Part shown: one piece after another, positions 55,017 to 64,000 of the stretch
Layout of the letters: each line of letters starts with the position of its first letter
How positions within the stretch are numbered: position 1 is the first letter of the stretch
Origin: Poecilobothrus nobilitatus
Taxonomy: Eukaryota; Arthropoda; Insecta; Diptera; Dolichopodidae
Assembly (NCBI GenBank): GCA_947095535.1
Contig: OX352773.1
Coordinates: 25,255,398 to 25,319,397, forward strand
Direction: 5' to 3'
DNA length: 64,000 bases
Notes under the pieces: generated by a model
The model's database searches: none
What the model saw: only the letters and a program-made list of their open reading frames with translations
What the model was told of the DNA's origin: nothing
Made by a program: the position numbers and the translations under genes

Positions 55017-55895
55017 TTTTTCCAAAATTTTCTTTTTATTTTATAACAAATAGGTAGCTAAAATTATATTAATTTTTTAATATTTAATCCAAAAATTTCA
55101 AATATATTGTTTAAAATTAATTTTTATTCACAAAAAAAATCACAATGAGAATATTTACGCACACATATGAAAGTTACAATTGCAATTACAACTTAATATT
55201 AACGCTGAGAGCTTACAGAATGCAATTGCAATCTAATGTAAACTGAACCAATCAGTTAATTTTCTTTTTAATTATTTAATTTTTTTGGAAAAAATTTAAT
55301 TTATTTCTTTGCTTTCTAATGAAGTATTTTTAGTTTCTTGTAAATATTTTTTTATTTATTTCTGTGATAATGAAGTATTTTTAATTTCTTGTAAATAATC
55401 TTTTATTTATTTTCATTATGATGAAGTATTTTTAATAAAAATTTTATTTATATAATAAAAAATATATTTTCTTTTTAAATTAAAAATGTGTTTCAAGATT
55501 TTTACCTACATATTAAATGTTAATAGATTTTAACATTGAATACATTTTACCTACACATATTAAAAAAAATTAACAAAACACAATTTATTTGGTTGAAAAT
55601 ATTTTAATTCATTAAACAAAAAAATAAATAAATAAAAATATGTACATATATACATTCTTGTATCTATTCATGTATCCATGAGATGTCTCATGGAACATCT
55701 GTAATTCACTTCAAGCAATAAAATCCTAAAAGAAAACAAAAAACTTAAATTATTATCAATTTGAAAGAAGATTATGTATTATTTTTAATATTTTCGCGTA
55801 TAATCTTAGCCTTTCGCTGTAAATTGCTCTCATGAACATCTACTGCGAATGTAGAGGAGTATTCTTGCACCCTGCTTTCTTGATTATACAACAAT
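55017..55895. other. AT-rich spacer between Harbinger copies
   Basis: Non-coding. 55312-55435 has two copies of GAAGTATTTTTA-TTTCTTGTAAATA followed by T/A runs. No terminal repeat pair was found for either Harbinger copy. Confidence 0.4.
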
Positions 55896-56766
55896 ATCAT
55901 TACTCACTTCGGTATTGAAGTGTAAACAGATATTGTGCAACGCTGCACAAACGTTGATTATAGAGGCTACTACTTCTGGTTGATATTTAAGATTCCTCTC
56001 AATCGGCAAAGACCTCCACCGAGCCTTCAACAAGCCAATAACTACATCTAACAAGTCTTTAAACTACGCTCCTTGCTTTTGCATGGACGTAGTTCAAATG
56101 ACTTTCCGGGCTTCCTTCTGTTGCAGCTTTATAAGGCGTTTATAGCCAAGATAAAAGTGGGTAACCACCTACAAGGTAAAATAAAATTATACAAATAAGA
56201 AAAATGTGACAAAAATTTTAACAAAAAAATATTACCAAGAATATTACCTTTCACAATTTCCTTCATATCTTTCCTCCAAATAAGAGTGAACATTGCTCTT
56301 ATTACAAACCGACGAATCATGAGCAGCACCACCACTAGATGAATCTACCCCCAATATTGCATATTTATGATTGCATTTGCATTGCATTTTATGAAACCTA
56401 AAATGTTTAATAAATTTAATTTGGAAAATAAACTTTTAGATTAAACTTACTATCATGAAATTTAAACTGTGAAATCCCTTCCTGTTTAAAAACACATACT
56501 TATCCATATGCCGTCTTAAAATTGGTATATGTGTAGCATCAACTACACCGATGACTCCAGGGATTTTGGCAGTTCTAAAAAAACATTCCCGCGTTAAATC
56601 AAATTCATTTTCTTTGGCATCAAGTCTTCGGACACAGACTTCTAATAAGTTGATGGTTTTTCTAAAAATTTTTGACACTTCTGTTTGTGCCACAGCTAAA
56701 ACTTTGTTGGTTCCAACGTTGACTTGGTAACCACCGCTAGCCAGTAAATTTAATGCTGTTGCTAAT
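55896..56766 (-). pseudogene. Second copy of the same Harbinger transposase family
   Basis: Minus-strand relative of the transposase at 53938-55016. It starts abruptly at 56766 (LATALNLLASGGYQVNVGTN), passes KIPGVIGVVDATHIPILRR (DGTH changed to DATH), then KCNHKYAILGVDSSSGGA, HDSSVCNKS (second Asp) and LLKARWRSLPIERNLKY, and ends with VCAALHNICLHFNTEVSN near 55900. The N-terminal exon and the linking parts are shifted or missing. It is more decayed than the other copy, with no Myb-like gene visible. Confidence 0.78.
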
Positions 56767-56777
56767 TGCTAAATGTT

Positions 56778-57420
56778 TTATTTCCAATACAGAATTAATA
56801 CAAATCCATTGTTGTTGCCTTTCTTTTTCAAGATGCAGCTATAGGTTATTTTAGTGTGTCCTATTCTAATTCTTGTAAGAACAACGGAATCTTTTCGATT
56901 GAAGTGATTGATAGACGACCAATATTGGGTATCAGTTTTGATTGATCTAAGTTTATTTGTTATTGAAAGCTCATTCCACTTTGTTTTCGTTTTATTAAAA
57001 ATTTTTTCGTTAATTATTTGTTTAATAATTCTATAGTAATATTTGAAACAATTGTCTAAGTTCAGTTTTATTGATTCTTTAGGTAACATATCTACTTCTT
57101 CGTTTCCTTGAATTTTATTATGACTTGGGGATTTATAATTTTATTTGAAGAACATATTAAATCTCTAATTTTTAAGGTAATCGGATGATTTGGATACATT
57201 TTATTTAAAATTAGCATAGAGCAGAGCTGAGAGAATCACTGCGTATTAGAAAATATTGTACGTTAGTTGTAACAGCATATTCAATACTTTCAAAAATAGC
57301 ATTCAGCAGTACAAATATTAGTATGCTGTGGAAAGTGAAAACTACTTTTATAATCATTACATTTAAATGCACATCCAGTTTCTCTATTAATTACCGAACC
57401 ATCAGTATAAATTTCAAATT
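56778..57420 (-). pseudogene. LINE RNase H and C-terminus
   Basis: Minus strand in several frames. IYTDGSVINRETGCAFKC (about 57410-57360, first Asp) is followed by a TAEC segment (Glu), then PSHNKIQGNEEVDMLPKESI (57130-57070), the H-x-G-N-E-x-D motif. The C-terminal part is KTKWNELSITNKLRSIK and VVLTRIRIGHTKITYSCIL, typical of insect LINEs ending in an RIGHT-type motif. Confidence 0.75.
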
Positions 57421-57664
57421 GATTTAATTATTAAAATTTCAAATTGATTTTAAATCAAAATTGATTGCTTTTGGTAAATTATATTCTATTATGGTTGATA
57501 TATTATTATATTCTAAATGATGTTTGATAAATAAGTTGCTTCCGCATATATTTCCCAATTGTTTGTTTATTTGTTATTTTTGCATGTATCGGATGTTTAT
57601 TGTATCTAAGTATTTTATAAGTGTAATTCAAAGATTGCTTGTCCTTTCTATTGTATAAGTTTTC

Positions 57665-58673
57665 TTATCCTGCATCCATTAGAAGGCTTTCGATTGGGCT
57701 AGTTTGAAATGCTCCAGTACTTATTCTAATGCCTGTGTGATGTACACTATCAAGTTTTTTCAATTGTATTGTATTAGGATGAGTGTATAGAAAACTACAA
57801 CAATCTAATATTGGTAGTATTATTAAGTTATGTAGTCTTAGTAAAAGTTTCCTATCACTTTTATAACTGGAATGAGATAATATTTTGAACAAATTTAATT
57901 TTTTGTGGGCTTAGTCTATTTCATTGATATGAGTACTCCAATTTAATTTTGGATCAAGCGTTATTTCTAGTAATTTATATCTGTCAGTATATTTCAAATT
58001 TGAGTTATAGAAAGTTAAGTTGGGATAATATACATTTTTATGTTTCCTTGTAAATAATATAGCTTTTGTTTTCTTTACTGAAAAGAAAAGCTTTTTCATG
58101 ACACCAATTTTGTATATTATTTACAGCATTTTGCAGATTACTTTATATACTTTTAATACATTTAGAACATGTAAATATAAGTATGTCGTCACAAAATAAA
58201 GTAAATTTGACTGGTTGTTGAATGTATTTGGTTATTGAGTTAATCAGTATTAAAAAAAGTATTACGCTCAACACTGATTCTTGTGGAATCCCGTTGTCCA
58301 AATTCCTCTCTTTCGAAAAATTGGGACCAATGTATACATAGTTGGAATGACCTGGATCTAAGAAAATTTTTGACAAAGTGAGACATATTCCCTTTGAGAC
58401 CCATTTTCATCATTTTTTTTATAATTTTTTATTTCCATGCGGATATCATACATTTTTTTGATATCAAAAAGAATCGATATTATAAACTCTTTTCTTGAGA
58501 ATGCTTCAATTATTTCGTATTCTAAATATATTAAATTATCTACAACATTAGAATTTGATCGATCTTTTCTAAATCCTGATTAAAAGATGCTGAGTATATT
58601 ATTATTTTCAAGGAACCATTGTAGCCTTTTATTAATCATCCTTTCAAGGATTTTACAAAGGACATTAGTAAGT
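57665..58673 (-). pseudogene. LINE RT, palm and thumb
   Basis: Minus-strand RT downstream of the hAT insertion: LTNVLCKILERMINKRLQWF, FRKDRSNSNVVDNLIYLEYE, then GIPQESVLSVILFLILINS (the GxPQGSxLSP box with two changes), the catalytic FCDDILIF near 58160, and the thumb with KYTDRYKLLEITLDPKLNWS and RLHNLIILPILDCCSFLY. Five or more frame breaks. Confidence 0.8.
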
Positions 58674-58681
58674 GATATAGT

Positions 58682-61600
58682 CATTGCCGCATTTGTATCT
58701 TTGGCGCCCTTAGGTAATATATATTAACGCGCCCCATTATTCGTATTAAAAATTAAAAAGTACAAATATACAATTAAAACTAATTATCTGTTGTTTTTGT
58801 TTGTTAATTTATTGATTTAATAAGAACTAAAAAAGTCAGTGGAGTACGCACTAATTAAGTAAAATTTTGCCTTTCTTACTTCCTTTTAACGCATTAAAGT
58901 TTTCGCCTTGATTTTTTGTCAGCAAAATCATGAATTATATCAGAATAATCTATATTTGATGTAAAATCTGTTTCTATTGATAATATAGCTAATGCGTTTA
59001 AGCGTTGTTCCTTTATAGTAGATCTTAAATAGGTTTTCAATCTTTTCAATAACGAAAAACTGCGTTCCGCAGAACAGTTACTTACATGCGTGCACAAAAA
59101 TATTCTTAAGATTGTATTTATATTTGGAAAAACAGTTTCTAATTGTTTGCTATATATCAATTTACTGAGCTCTAATATCGAATTTTCAGGAATTTTATTA
59201 GCTTGCAAATATGAACCCAAGTGCACACATTCTTCAATAAAACATTCATCTAAATCGTTCTTGTATATCTGGTATAAATTTTCTGCATTTTCTAATATTA
59301 ATTTAGGTTCGTATTTCGTAAAATTGTTTAAAAATTCAAAATTTTTATAAATTAATTCATATGCTTCAAGCCTCTTTTTCAGTTCTTCACTAAGACATGA
59401 AATTATAACATTAAATGTTTTGGTTTTAAAATTCTGATTGCTATGTAATTCCGATTCTTCAATTGTTTCATCATGAAACAGTTTCCGTTTTCTCCCTCGT
59501 TTTCTTTCAAATTCTTTAACAAAAGATATTTCTTTGGCTTTAGATTCATAGTTTTCATATAAAATTGACATTGAATTTACGAATTCAATCAATGATTTGT
59601 ATTGCTCAACAACAATAGATAAATCATTTTCAATTGATTGTAACTTTAAACTAGTAGCATTAAAACGTTCTAAGATAGATTTCCAAAATGTCATCATAAA
59701 AGCACATTCGAAACGATTCATTTGTTTGTTAATATTTTGAGCTTGGCTTCTAACTTGAGAAGATACTGTTTCATCTTGTGATATTTTTTTTAAAGCTTTA
59801 GATATTCCCGCCCAGTTTTCATACAGAGCTTTGCATGCATCATACCGACAAGACCATCTTGTTTCGGAAAGATTTTTTATGGTTCGCCCGTTTAAAGTAG
59901 TAGTTAACACTAACCAACGACTTGTTGAAGAAGAAAAGAAATTAAATAATTCTTGTAAAAAATTGAAAAAGGATGCTGCTTCTCGGCAACAATCTGCCGC
60001 AAATTTTCCAACCAAGTTCATTGAGTGTGCTGCACAAGGTATAAAATGAGCCAATTCATTGATTTTCTTAATTCGTGCTTGAAGTCCTGAATAAATTCCA
60101 GACATGTTTCTAGCGTTATCATATGATTGTCCTCTCAAATTTTTTATTTCAATTTTATTTTCAATTAAAAATTGTATAATTTCTTTCTCCATATCTTCAG
60201 CTTTATGCCCTACATTTTCCAAAAACTTCAAAAAATGTTCCTCGGGGACTCCGTTTTTTACATATCGAATAATAAAAGCAAGTTGATCAGTATGTGATAT
60301 ATCAGGAGTGGAGTCTACACTAATTGAATAATATTTTGCTTCTCTTAATTCCTTAAATATTTGTTGTTTTACTTTTTCGGCCATCAATATTACAATTTCT
60401 TCGAAAACTATTGACGATAAATATGATGTACCTCCTTTTCCTGGATTTCCATATTTTTCAATATGCGCAGCTAAAAACGGGTCAAATTCGGCAACTAATT
60501 CTACGGCCATTAAAAAATTGCCATTATTGATGCTTCCAATTATTTGAGTTTTTCCTCTTAAAGGCAATGTTCGGCTAGCAAGTTTTCGTATAATACACAC
60601 AACCCGTTTGAGTACCTGAATCCAATAATTTTTTTCCTTTAGAGTTTCGGAATTTAATAGTTCATTCACATTTGACGCAGAGTCTCCTAATAATCGCTGC
60701 TTTAAAACTGTATCTAACTGTCTGTGTTGTGATGTATTTTCGTGCTGAGATAAACATTCCGTTACATTTTTCCAATCAGAATAACCTGTTGTTGCCAGTG
60801 CTGAACTACTACCTCCTAACAATCGACAAGGAGCACAATAAATTGATTTGTTACTCTCTGAATATACTAGATAATGTCGACGTATAAATTCCCCATTTTG
60901 CAATTTTCTTCTAAAAACACTTTCATTTAGATATCTTGCTATTTTGTCGGTATAAACCTTCTTTGTTAACGAGAAATCTGTAGGGATGTTTTGACTAATG
61001 AAATTATTTCTACTACATAAATATGTAATAGTAGAGTTATCACACCGTTTCCATGTAGCAGGATCAAGGTTTATTTGAATGTTTGTGTGATTTTCGGACA
61101 GATTAACCATTCTCGAACAATTAGCAGATGTGTCACTGTTTTGTTCTAAATTATTTGTGTCAGAGTTTTTATTTTGTTCTAAATCATTAAATGTCTGAAT
61201 ATCAAGTGATGAGACAGCTGTGGTAGTTTCGTTATGTATTTCCACAATGGAAACACAATTGCTTACCCGTTCTTGAACTGCGGTTTCGGGTTTTTTAATT
61301 AAAAATCCATCTAGTTTAGTTGTTTTTTCAATGATTTTATCGAACTTTCTTTGTTTTTCTTTTGCTAATTTTCTATTTTGGTAACCACTATTTTTTTTAC
61401 GCCCTTCCATTTAATTTTTATTACCTAATATTTAAAACAATACCTCTATAAAACAAATAAATTACTAAATATGTAAAAATCGCTTACCATAAAATTATAA
61501 ATTAGAGAAAATTTTATATAAATCACCAAATAGCACTATAAAATATTCTGTACTAAAAAATTATACCAAATTCTAGTTTAAGAAGATAATTATAAAATAA

Positions 61601-62074
61601 TTTTACACATATATTCTGATAGCTGAACAACCAACTGAAATAATTTCAATTTTTCAAACATGAAATCCAATATTTTGCAATAACTTAGCCTACTGCAATT
61701 CAAATTTTCAAAATTTTAACTTCTATAATCTTTTTATTTTATATACAACAAATTTGAAAACCCATCAGTAAAACCCGTCAGTAAAACAAAAACACAATAA
61801 AATTATACTTGTAGAATTTTGTTGACTGTCGTACGCCCGCACATCGCGCAAACTACTTCTGCAAAGTACTACTTATAAATAATGTTAATGTATATTAATA
61901 GTATTATCTTGTTTAATTCTTATTTTCTATTACATAATTTAATTATAATTATCAATAAATATATAAAAATTTTGAAAAAAAAAATTATAAAGAAAATCAT
62001 ATTGCAAGCGCCCTTTTTCGGTTGGCGCCCGTAGGCAGTTGCCTAGGTTTGCCTATTAGTAAAAGCGCCCATGG
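58682..62074. mobile_element. hAT transposon, apparently intact, GATATAGT duplication
   Basis: A 3393-bp hAT element with an exact 8-bp duplication GATATAGT (58674-58681 and 62075-62082). The termini are imperfect inverted repeats: CATTGCCGCATTTGTA on the left, and CATGGGCGCTTTTACTA when the right end is read inward, with GGCGCCC words just inside both ends. It encodes one uninterrupted transposase. Its host LINE RT frame is restored by removal. Confidence 0.93.
58894..61410 (-). CDS. hAT transposase (ZMYM1-like), intact 838 residues
   Basis: Minus-strand ORF from ATG 61410 with no break. The N-terminus is basic (MEGRKKNSGYQNRKLAKEKQ). A low-complexity segment with a LEQNKNSDT/LEQNSDT duplication follows, then a TTF-type zinc-binding domain (FIRRHYLVYSESNKSIYCAP, C-x-x-C and H residues in CLSQHENTSQHR), a DUF4371 region, the catalytic segments YYSISVDSTPDISHTDQLAF and RGQSYDNARNMSGIYS, CAAHSMNLV, a WSCRYDA motif, and the C-terminal dimerisation domain LCTHVSNCSAERSFSLLKRL. 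The length fits full-size members of the ZMYM1-like hAT group. All landmark acidic residues are present. With perfect target duplications, this copy could be autonomous. Confidence 0.93.
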   Translation of the reverse strand: MEGRKKNSGYQNRKLAKEKQRKFDKIIEKTTKLDGFLIKKPETAVQERVSNCVSIVEIHNETTTAVSSLDIQTFNDLEQNKNSDTNNLEQNSDTSANCSRMVNLSENHTNIQINLDPATWKRCDNSTITYLCSRNNFISQNIPTDFSLTKKVYTDKIARYLNESVFRRKLQNGEFIRRHYLVYSESNKSIYCAPCRLLGGSSSALATTGYSDWKNVTECLSQHENTSQHRQLDTVLKQRLLGDSASNVNELLNSETLKEKNYWIQVLKRVVCIIRKLASRTLPLRGKTQIIGSINNGNFLMAVELVAEFDPFLAAHIEKYGNPGKGGTSYLSSIVFEEIVILMAEKVKQQIFKELREAKYYSISVDSTPDISHTDQLAFIIRYVKNGVPEEHFLKFLENVGHKAEDMEKEIIQFLIENKIEIKNLRGQSYDNARNMSGIYSGLQARIKKINELAHFIPCAAHSMNLVGKFAADCCREAASFFNFLQELFNFFSSSTSRWLVLTTTLNGRTIKNLSETRWSCRYDACKALYENWAGISKALKKISQDETVSSQVRSQAQNINKQMNRFECAFMMTFWKSILERFNATSLKLQSIENDLSIVVEQYKSLIEFVNSMSILYENYESKAKEISFVKEFERKRGRKRKLFHDETIEESELHSNQNFKTKTFNVIISCLSEELKKRLEAYELIYKNFEFLNNFTKYEPKLILENAENLYQIYKNDLDECFIEECVHLGSYLQANKIPENSILELSKLIYSKQLETVFPNINTILRIFLCTHVSNCSAERSFSLLKRLKTYLRSTIKEQRLNALAILSIETDFTSNIDYSDIIHDFADKKSRRKL

Positions 62075-62082
62075 ATATAGTT

Positions 62083-62505
62083 CTATAATGTTCAGGATAT
62101 TTTGGATCTTTTCCAGGTTTTGTAATTGGAATTATTAAAGATTTCCTCCAGTTATTTGGAAACACTCCAGTCATATATATTTTATTAAATAGTTCTATTA
62201 TTTTTTGATCACTTCAAAATAAATCTTCAATCATTTTATAATGAATCATATCAGACCCTGGAGATGAACCTTTGCAAGTAAATAAAACATTTTCAAGTTC
62301 CTCGATAGTAAAAGGTTTATTGTAAGATAAAGAATTATCTGATGGAATTAATAATATATTATTTTCAGCGTGCTTTTTAAAATTTAAAAATTGTTTTGAA
62401 TAATTAGCGTCACTTGATATACTTGCAAAAGTTTGGGCTATTTTTTCAGTTATTTCAGGTTTTGTCGTAATTATTTTATTAGTATTGTCAATTTCATAGA
62501 TTTTT
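62083..62505 (-). pseudogene. LINE RT, N-terminal part before hAT
   Basis: Minus strand: KPFTIEELENVLFTCKGSSP, GSDMIHYKMIEDLF, a stop, KIIELFNKIYMTGVFPNNW, RKSLIIPITKPGKDPKYPEH, ending at the GATATAGT site. This is the standard RT N-terminal order. The endonuclease expected upstream is absent: the homology stops at 62505, where another transposase begins. Confidence 0.75.
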
Positions 62506-64000
62506 ACATAGATTCTTTTTTAATACATACTTTTTTTTTTGTTTTTCTTGAAATTACCAGTTTATACGACATATTTTCAAGTGTTTTGGAAAAAGTTGTA
62601 TCAAAAAGATTATTTTGTTTATCTTCCTTCACTTTAAAACTATTATGAAAATCGTCAAACTTTCTAATATTTAGCCTTGTACATAAGAATATGTAACTGT
62701 TTTTAAATTTTACAATATATTTAATTTGCAAAAAGCCACAGTTTTCATTTTCAAGATACATATATACACAAAGATTTACGATAGTGAGCTATATATTGAA
62801 TAAAAATAACAGTTTGTAGTAATTCATCGTCTCGATAATTTACTCTTTTTAAAAATTCTGAAATTTCTTTCAAAGCCTCTTTACTTATATTAGTCAATTT
62901 ACCTATTTTAAGTACATGTCCGAGTGAAAAGTTCTGCATTTGTATTGAGAAATTTTGTTGATGGCTATAGGATAAGGTTTTTGGTAAATTAATTATTGGA
63001 AAAATTTTTAAAAAATTGGTGTTTTGATTCATATCTTATAGTTGAAAATTGAAAAATCGGACTCATTCTTAAAATGATATATGGAGAATAAATTAGAAAG
63101 TGATGCTTAGGAATTAGCCTGGCATTAAATACATTTGTGAGTGAAAATGAAATGTTCCTCAATCAAAATTTTAGGTTCAATAATTTTTTGATAATTTATT
63201 TTTCTAGAAAAAACAATAGTCAGTATTTTAAGTAAAGTAGTTATAGCTTTCCAATACATTTGTAAAGAAGTAGCTATTAAATTTCTAAAAATGAAAGGTA
63301 AATGTAAAAATAAATGTAGGAATATTTTTTCGATATAAATATCCATAATTGAAAGAATGAATTGTATTATTTATATTCTGCAATTTTGCAATTGCCATTT
63401 AATTGAAAAGTAATAATATTGCGAAAGGTACTATTCCTTCTAATAAATCATACATCGGATCGACGGTGCAGTTTTTGAAAATATCAAAATATTTTATTTC
63501 ATTAAGTATTGAAAGAAATTTAACACCCTTTGTGTTAATTGTGTCATTATTTTCAAAATTTAAAAATTCATGGCTTGAGCTATTTCTAAGGTTTTTGCTT
63601 ATTTTCTTTTCACATATTCTACAAAAGTAATTAGCATTAAATCTACCTGAGAACCCCAACATAAGATTTCCTCCTAAATTATCGTGTGTAAAACTAATTA
63701 AAGTACCAAAAATAATTCCATAATCAGTAACTATTCCGATTTCTTCTAAAGTTATTAAATTTTCCACAAGAGGTTTCAGCATCATGTTATAAGTTACTCC
63801 ACATTTTATATCATTTGCATTAAATAAAGCAACTAAATAAATATTTTCTATTTGAGATAAATATAAAGACGGTAAATTTTGAACAGTGAAATAAATTGCA
63901 CCAATTTTATGAATACATAGTTTTATGACTTCCTAAAGGATTGGTGCATTCAAAATCGTCATAAAATATTTGAATATCATTTGAATAATTTTGAAATAGA
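62504..64000 (-). pseudogene. Second CACTA-like transposase family, runs off edge
   Basis: Minus-strand gene entering from the right edge, in at least five frames: FYDDFECTNPLGSHK (about 63960-63920), YLSQIENIYLVALFNANDIK, then 63785-63399 with TLISFTHDNLGGNLMLGFSG and FCRICEKKISKN (zinc-binding-like) and CTVDPMYDLLEGIVPFAIL (an Asp/His-type block, with DxxHDxLEG reading DPMYDLLEG). 63346-63125 contains LPFIFRNLIATSLQMYW and KINYQKIIEPKILIEEH. 63032-62751 contains NLPKTLSYSHQQNFSIQMQN, and 62761-62504 the C-terminal strand region. The order matches a large invertebrate transposase-like family that I relate only tentatively to CACTA/EnSpm. It is heavily shifted and dead. Confidence 0.6.

Larger units (their letters stand above)
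56767..62505 (-). mobile_element. I-like LINE (RT plus RNase H), split by hAT
   Basis: Minus-strand LINE lacking ORF1 and endonuclease. It begins at 62505 in the linker before RT (ITEKIAQTFASISSDANYSK) and ends at 56778 after the RNase H C-terminus, with almost no 3' UTR and no poly-A before the Harbinger copy. A 3393-bp hAT (58682-62074) interrupts RT. Removing it with one GATATAGT restores PEHYRTIS|LTNVLCK exactly. The RT-RNase H order suggests the I superfamily. Many frame breaks. Confidence 0.82.

Noticed and set aside
59831..60049. Plus-strand frames over the intact hAT transposase
   Set aside because: Antisense shadows of the 838-residue minus-strand ORF.

Overview
This window is a very AT-rich stretch of a eukaryotic, almost certainly arthropod (insect) genome, built almost entirely of transposable elements. 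The evidence is spliceosomal introns inside several ORFs, piggyBac, hAT, PIF/Harbinger and Tc1-type transposases, LINE and Ty3/gypsy pol fragments, and an env-bearing errantivirus-like LTR element. The combination with DUF4806-type proteins resembles hemipteran genomes such as aphids, phylloxerids or scale insects, but the species cannot be fixed from sequence alone. I see no convincing host gene, tRNA or rRNA.

Layout. 0.5-4.8 kb: a decayed LINE with an RNase H domain (minus strand). 5.5-6.3 kb: remnant of a Polinton/adintovirus-like polymerase region. 7.3-8.3 kb: a tandem-repeat block framed by inverted repeats. 8.5-12.7 kb: a CACTA-like transposase (one frameshift) with an intact three-exon DUF4806 gene, plus a small inverted copy of that gene. 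13.7-26.4 kb: a Jockey/CR1-like LINE, split inside its endonuclease by an 8.66-kb CACTA-like transposon (16190-24847) that carries its own transposase and a convergent DUF4806 gene. That transposase is in turn split by a 2.5-kb hAT element (18138-20659). 26.6-28.3 kb: a Harbinger remnant. 28.3-34.3 kb: a Ty3/gypsy element (minus strand) hosting a 720-bp LINE tail and a nearly intact piggyBac (31413-34245). 35.7-38.9 kb: a minisatellite, a Tc1-like remnant and a broken hAT. 39506-42852: a less familiar DUF7869-like transposon with perfect ends. 45.4-55.0 kb: a Harbinger element (Myb-like gene plus transposase) split by an errantivirus-like provirus (47199-53937) that keeps gag, protease and env but has lost all of RT, RNase H and integrase. 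55.9-56.8 kb: a second, decayed Harbinger copy. 56.8-62.5 kb: an I-like LINE with RNase H, split by an intact hAT (58682-62074). 62.5-64 kb: another CACTA-like transposase family running off the right edge.

The strongest result is the nesting record. Six insertions can be placed to the base by target-site duplications (GT, ATCTAAAG, TAAAATA, TTAA, TATA, GATATAGT), and in five of them deleting the insert restores or rejoins the interrupted reading frame. A seventh element (39506-42852) is bounded by TIRs and an ATAT duplication. The locus is therefore a stratified sink in which several unrelated families moved recently.

The most interesting units are the pol-less but otherwise well-preserved errantivirus with near-identical LTRs, the transposase plus DUF4806 two-gene transposons, the DUF7869-like element, and the intact 838-residue hAT transposase.
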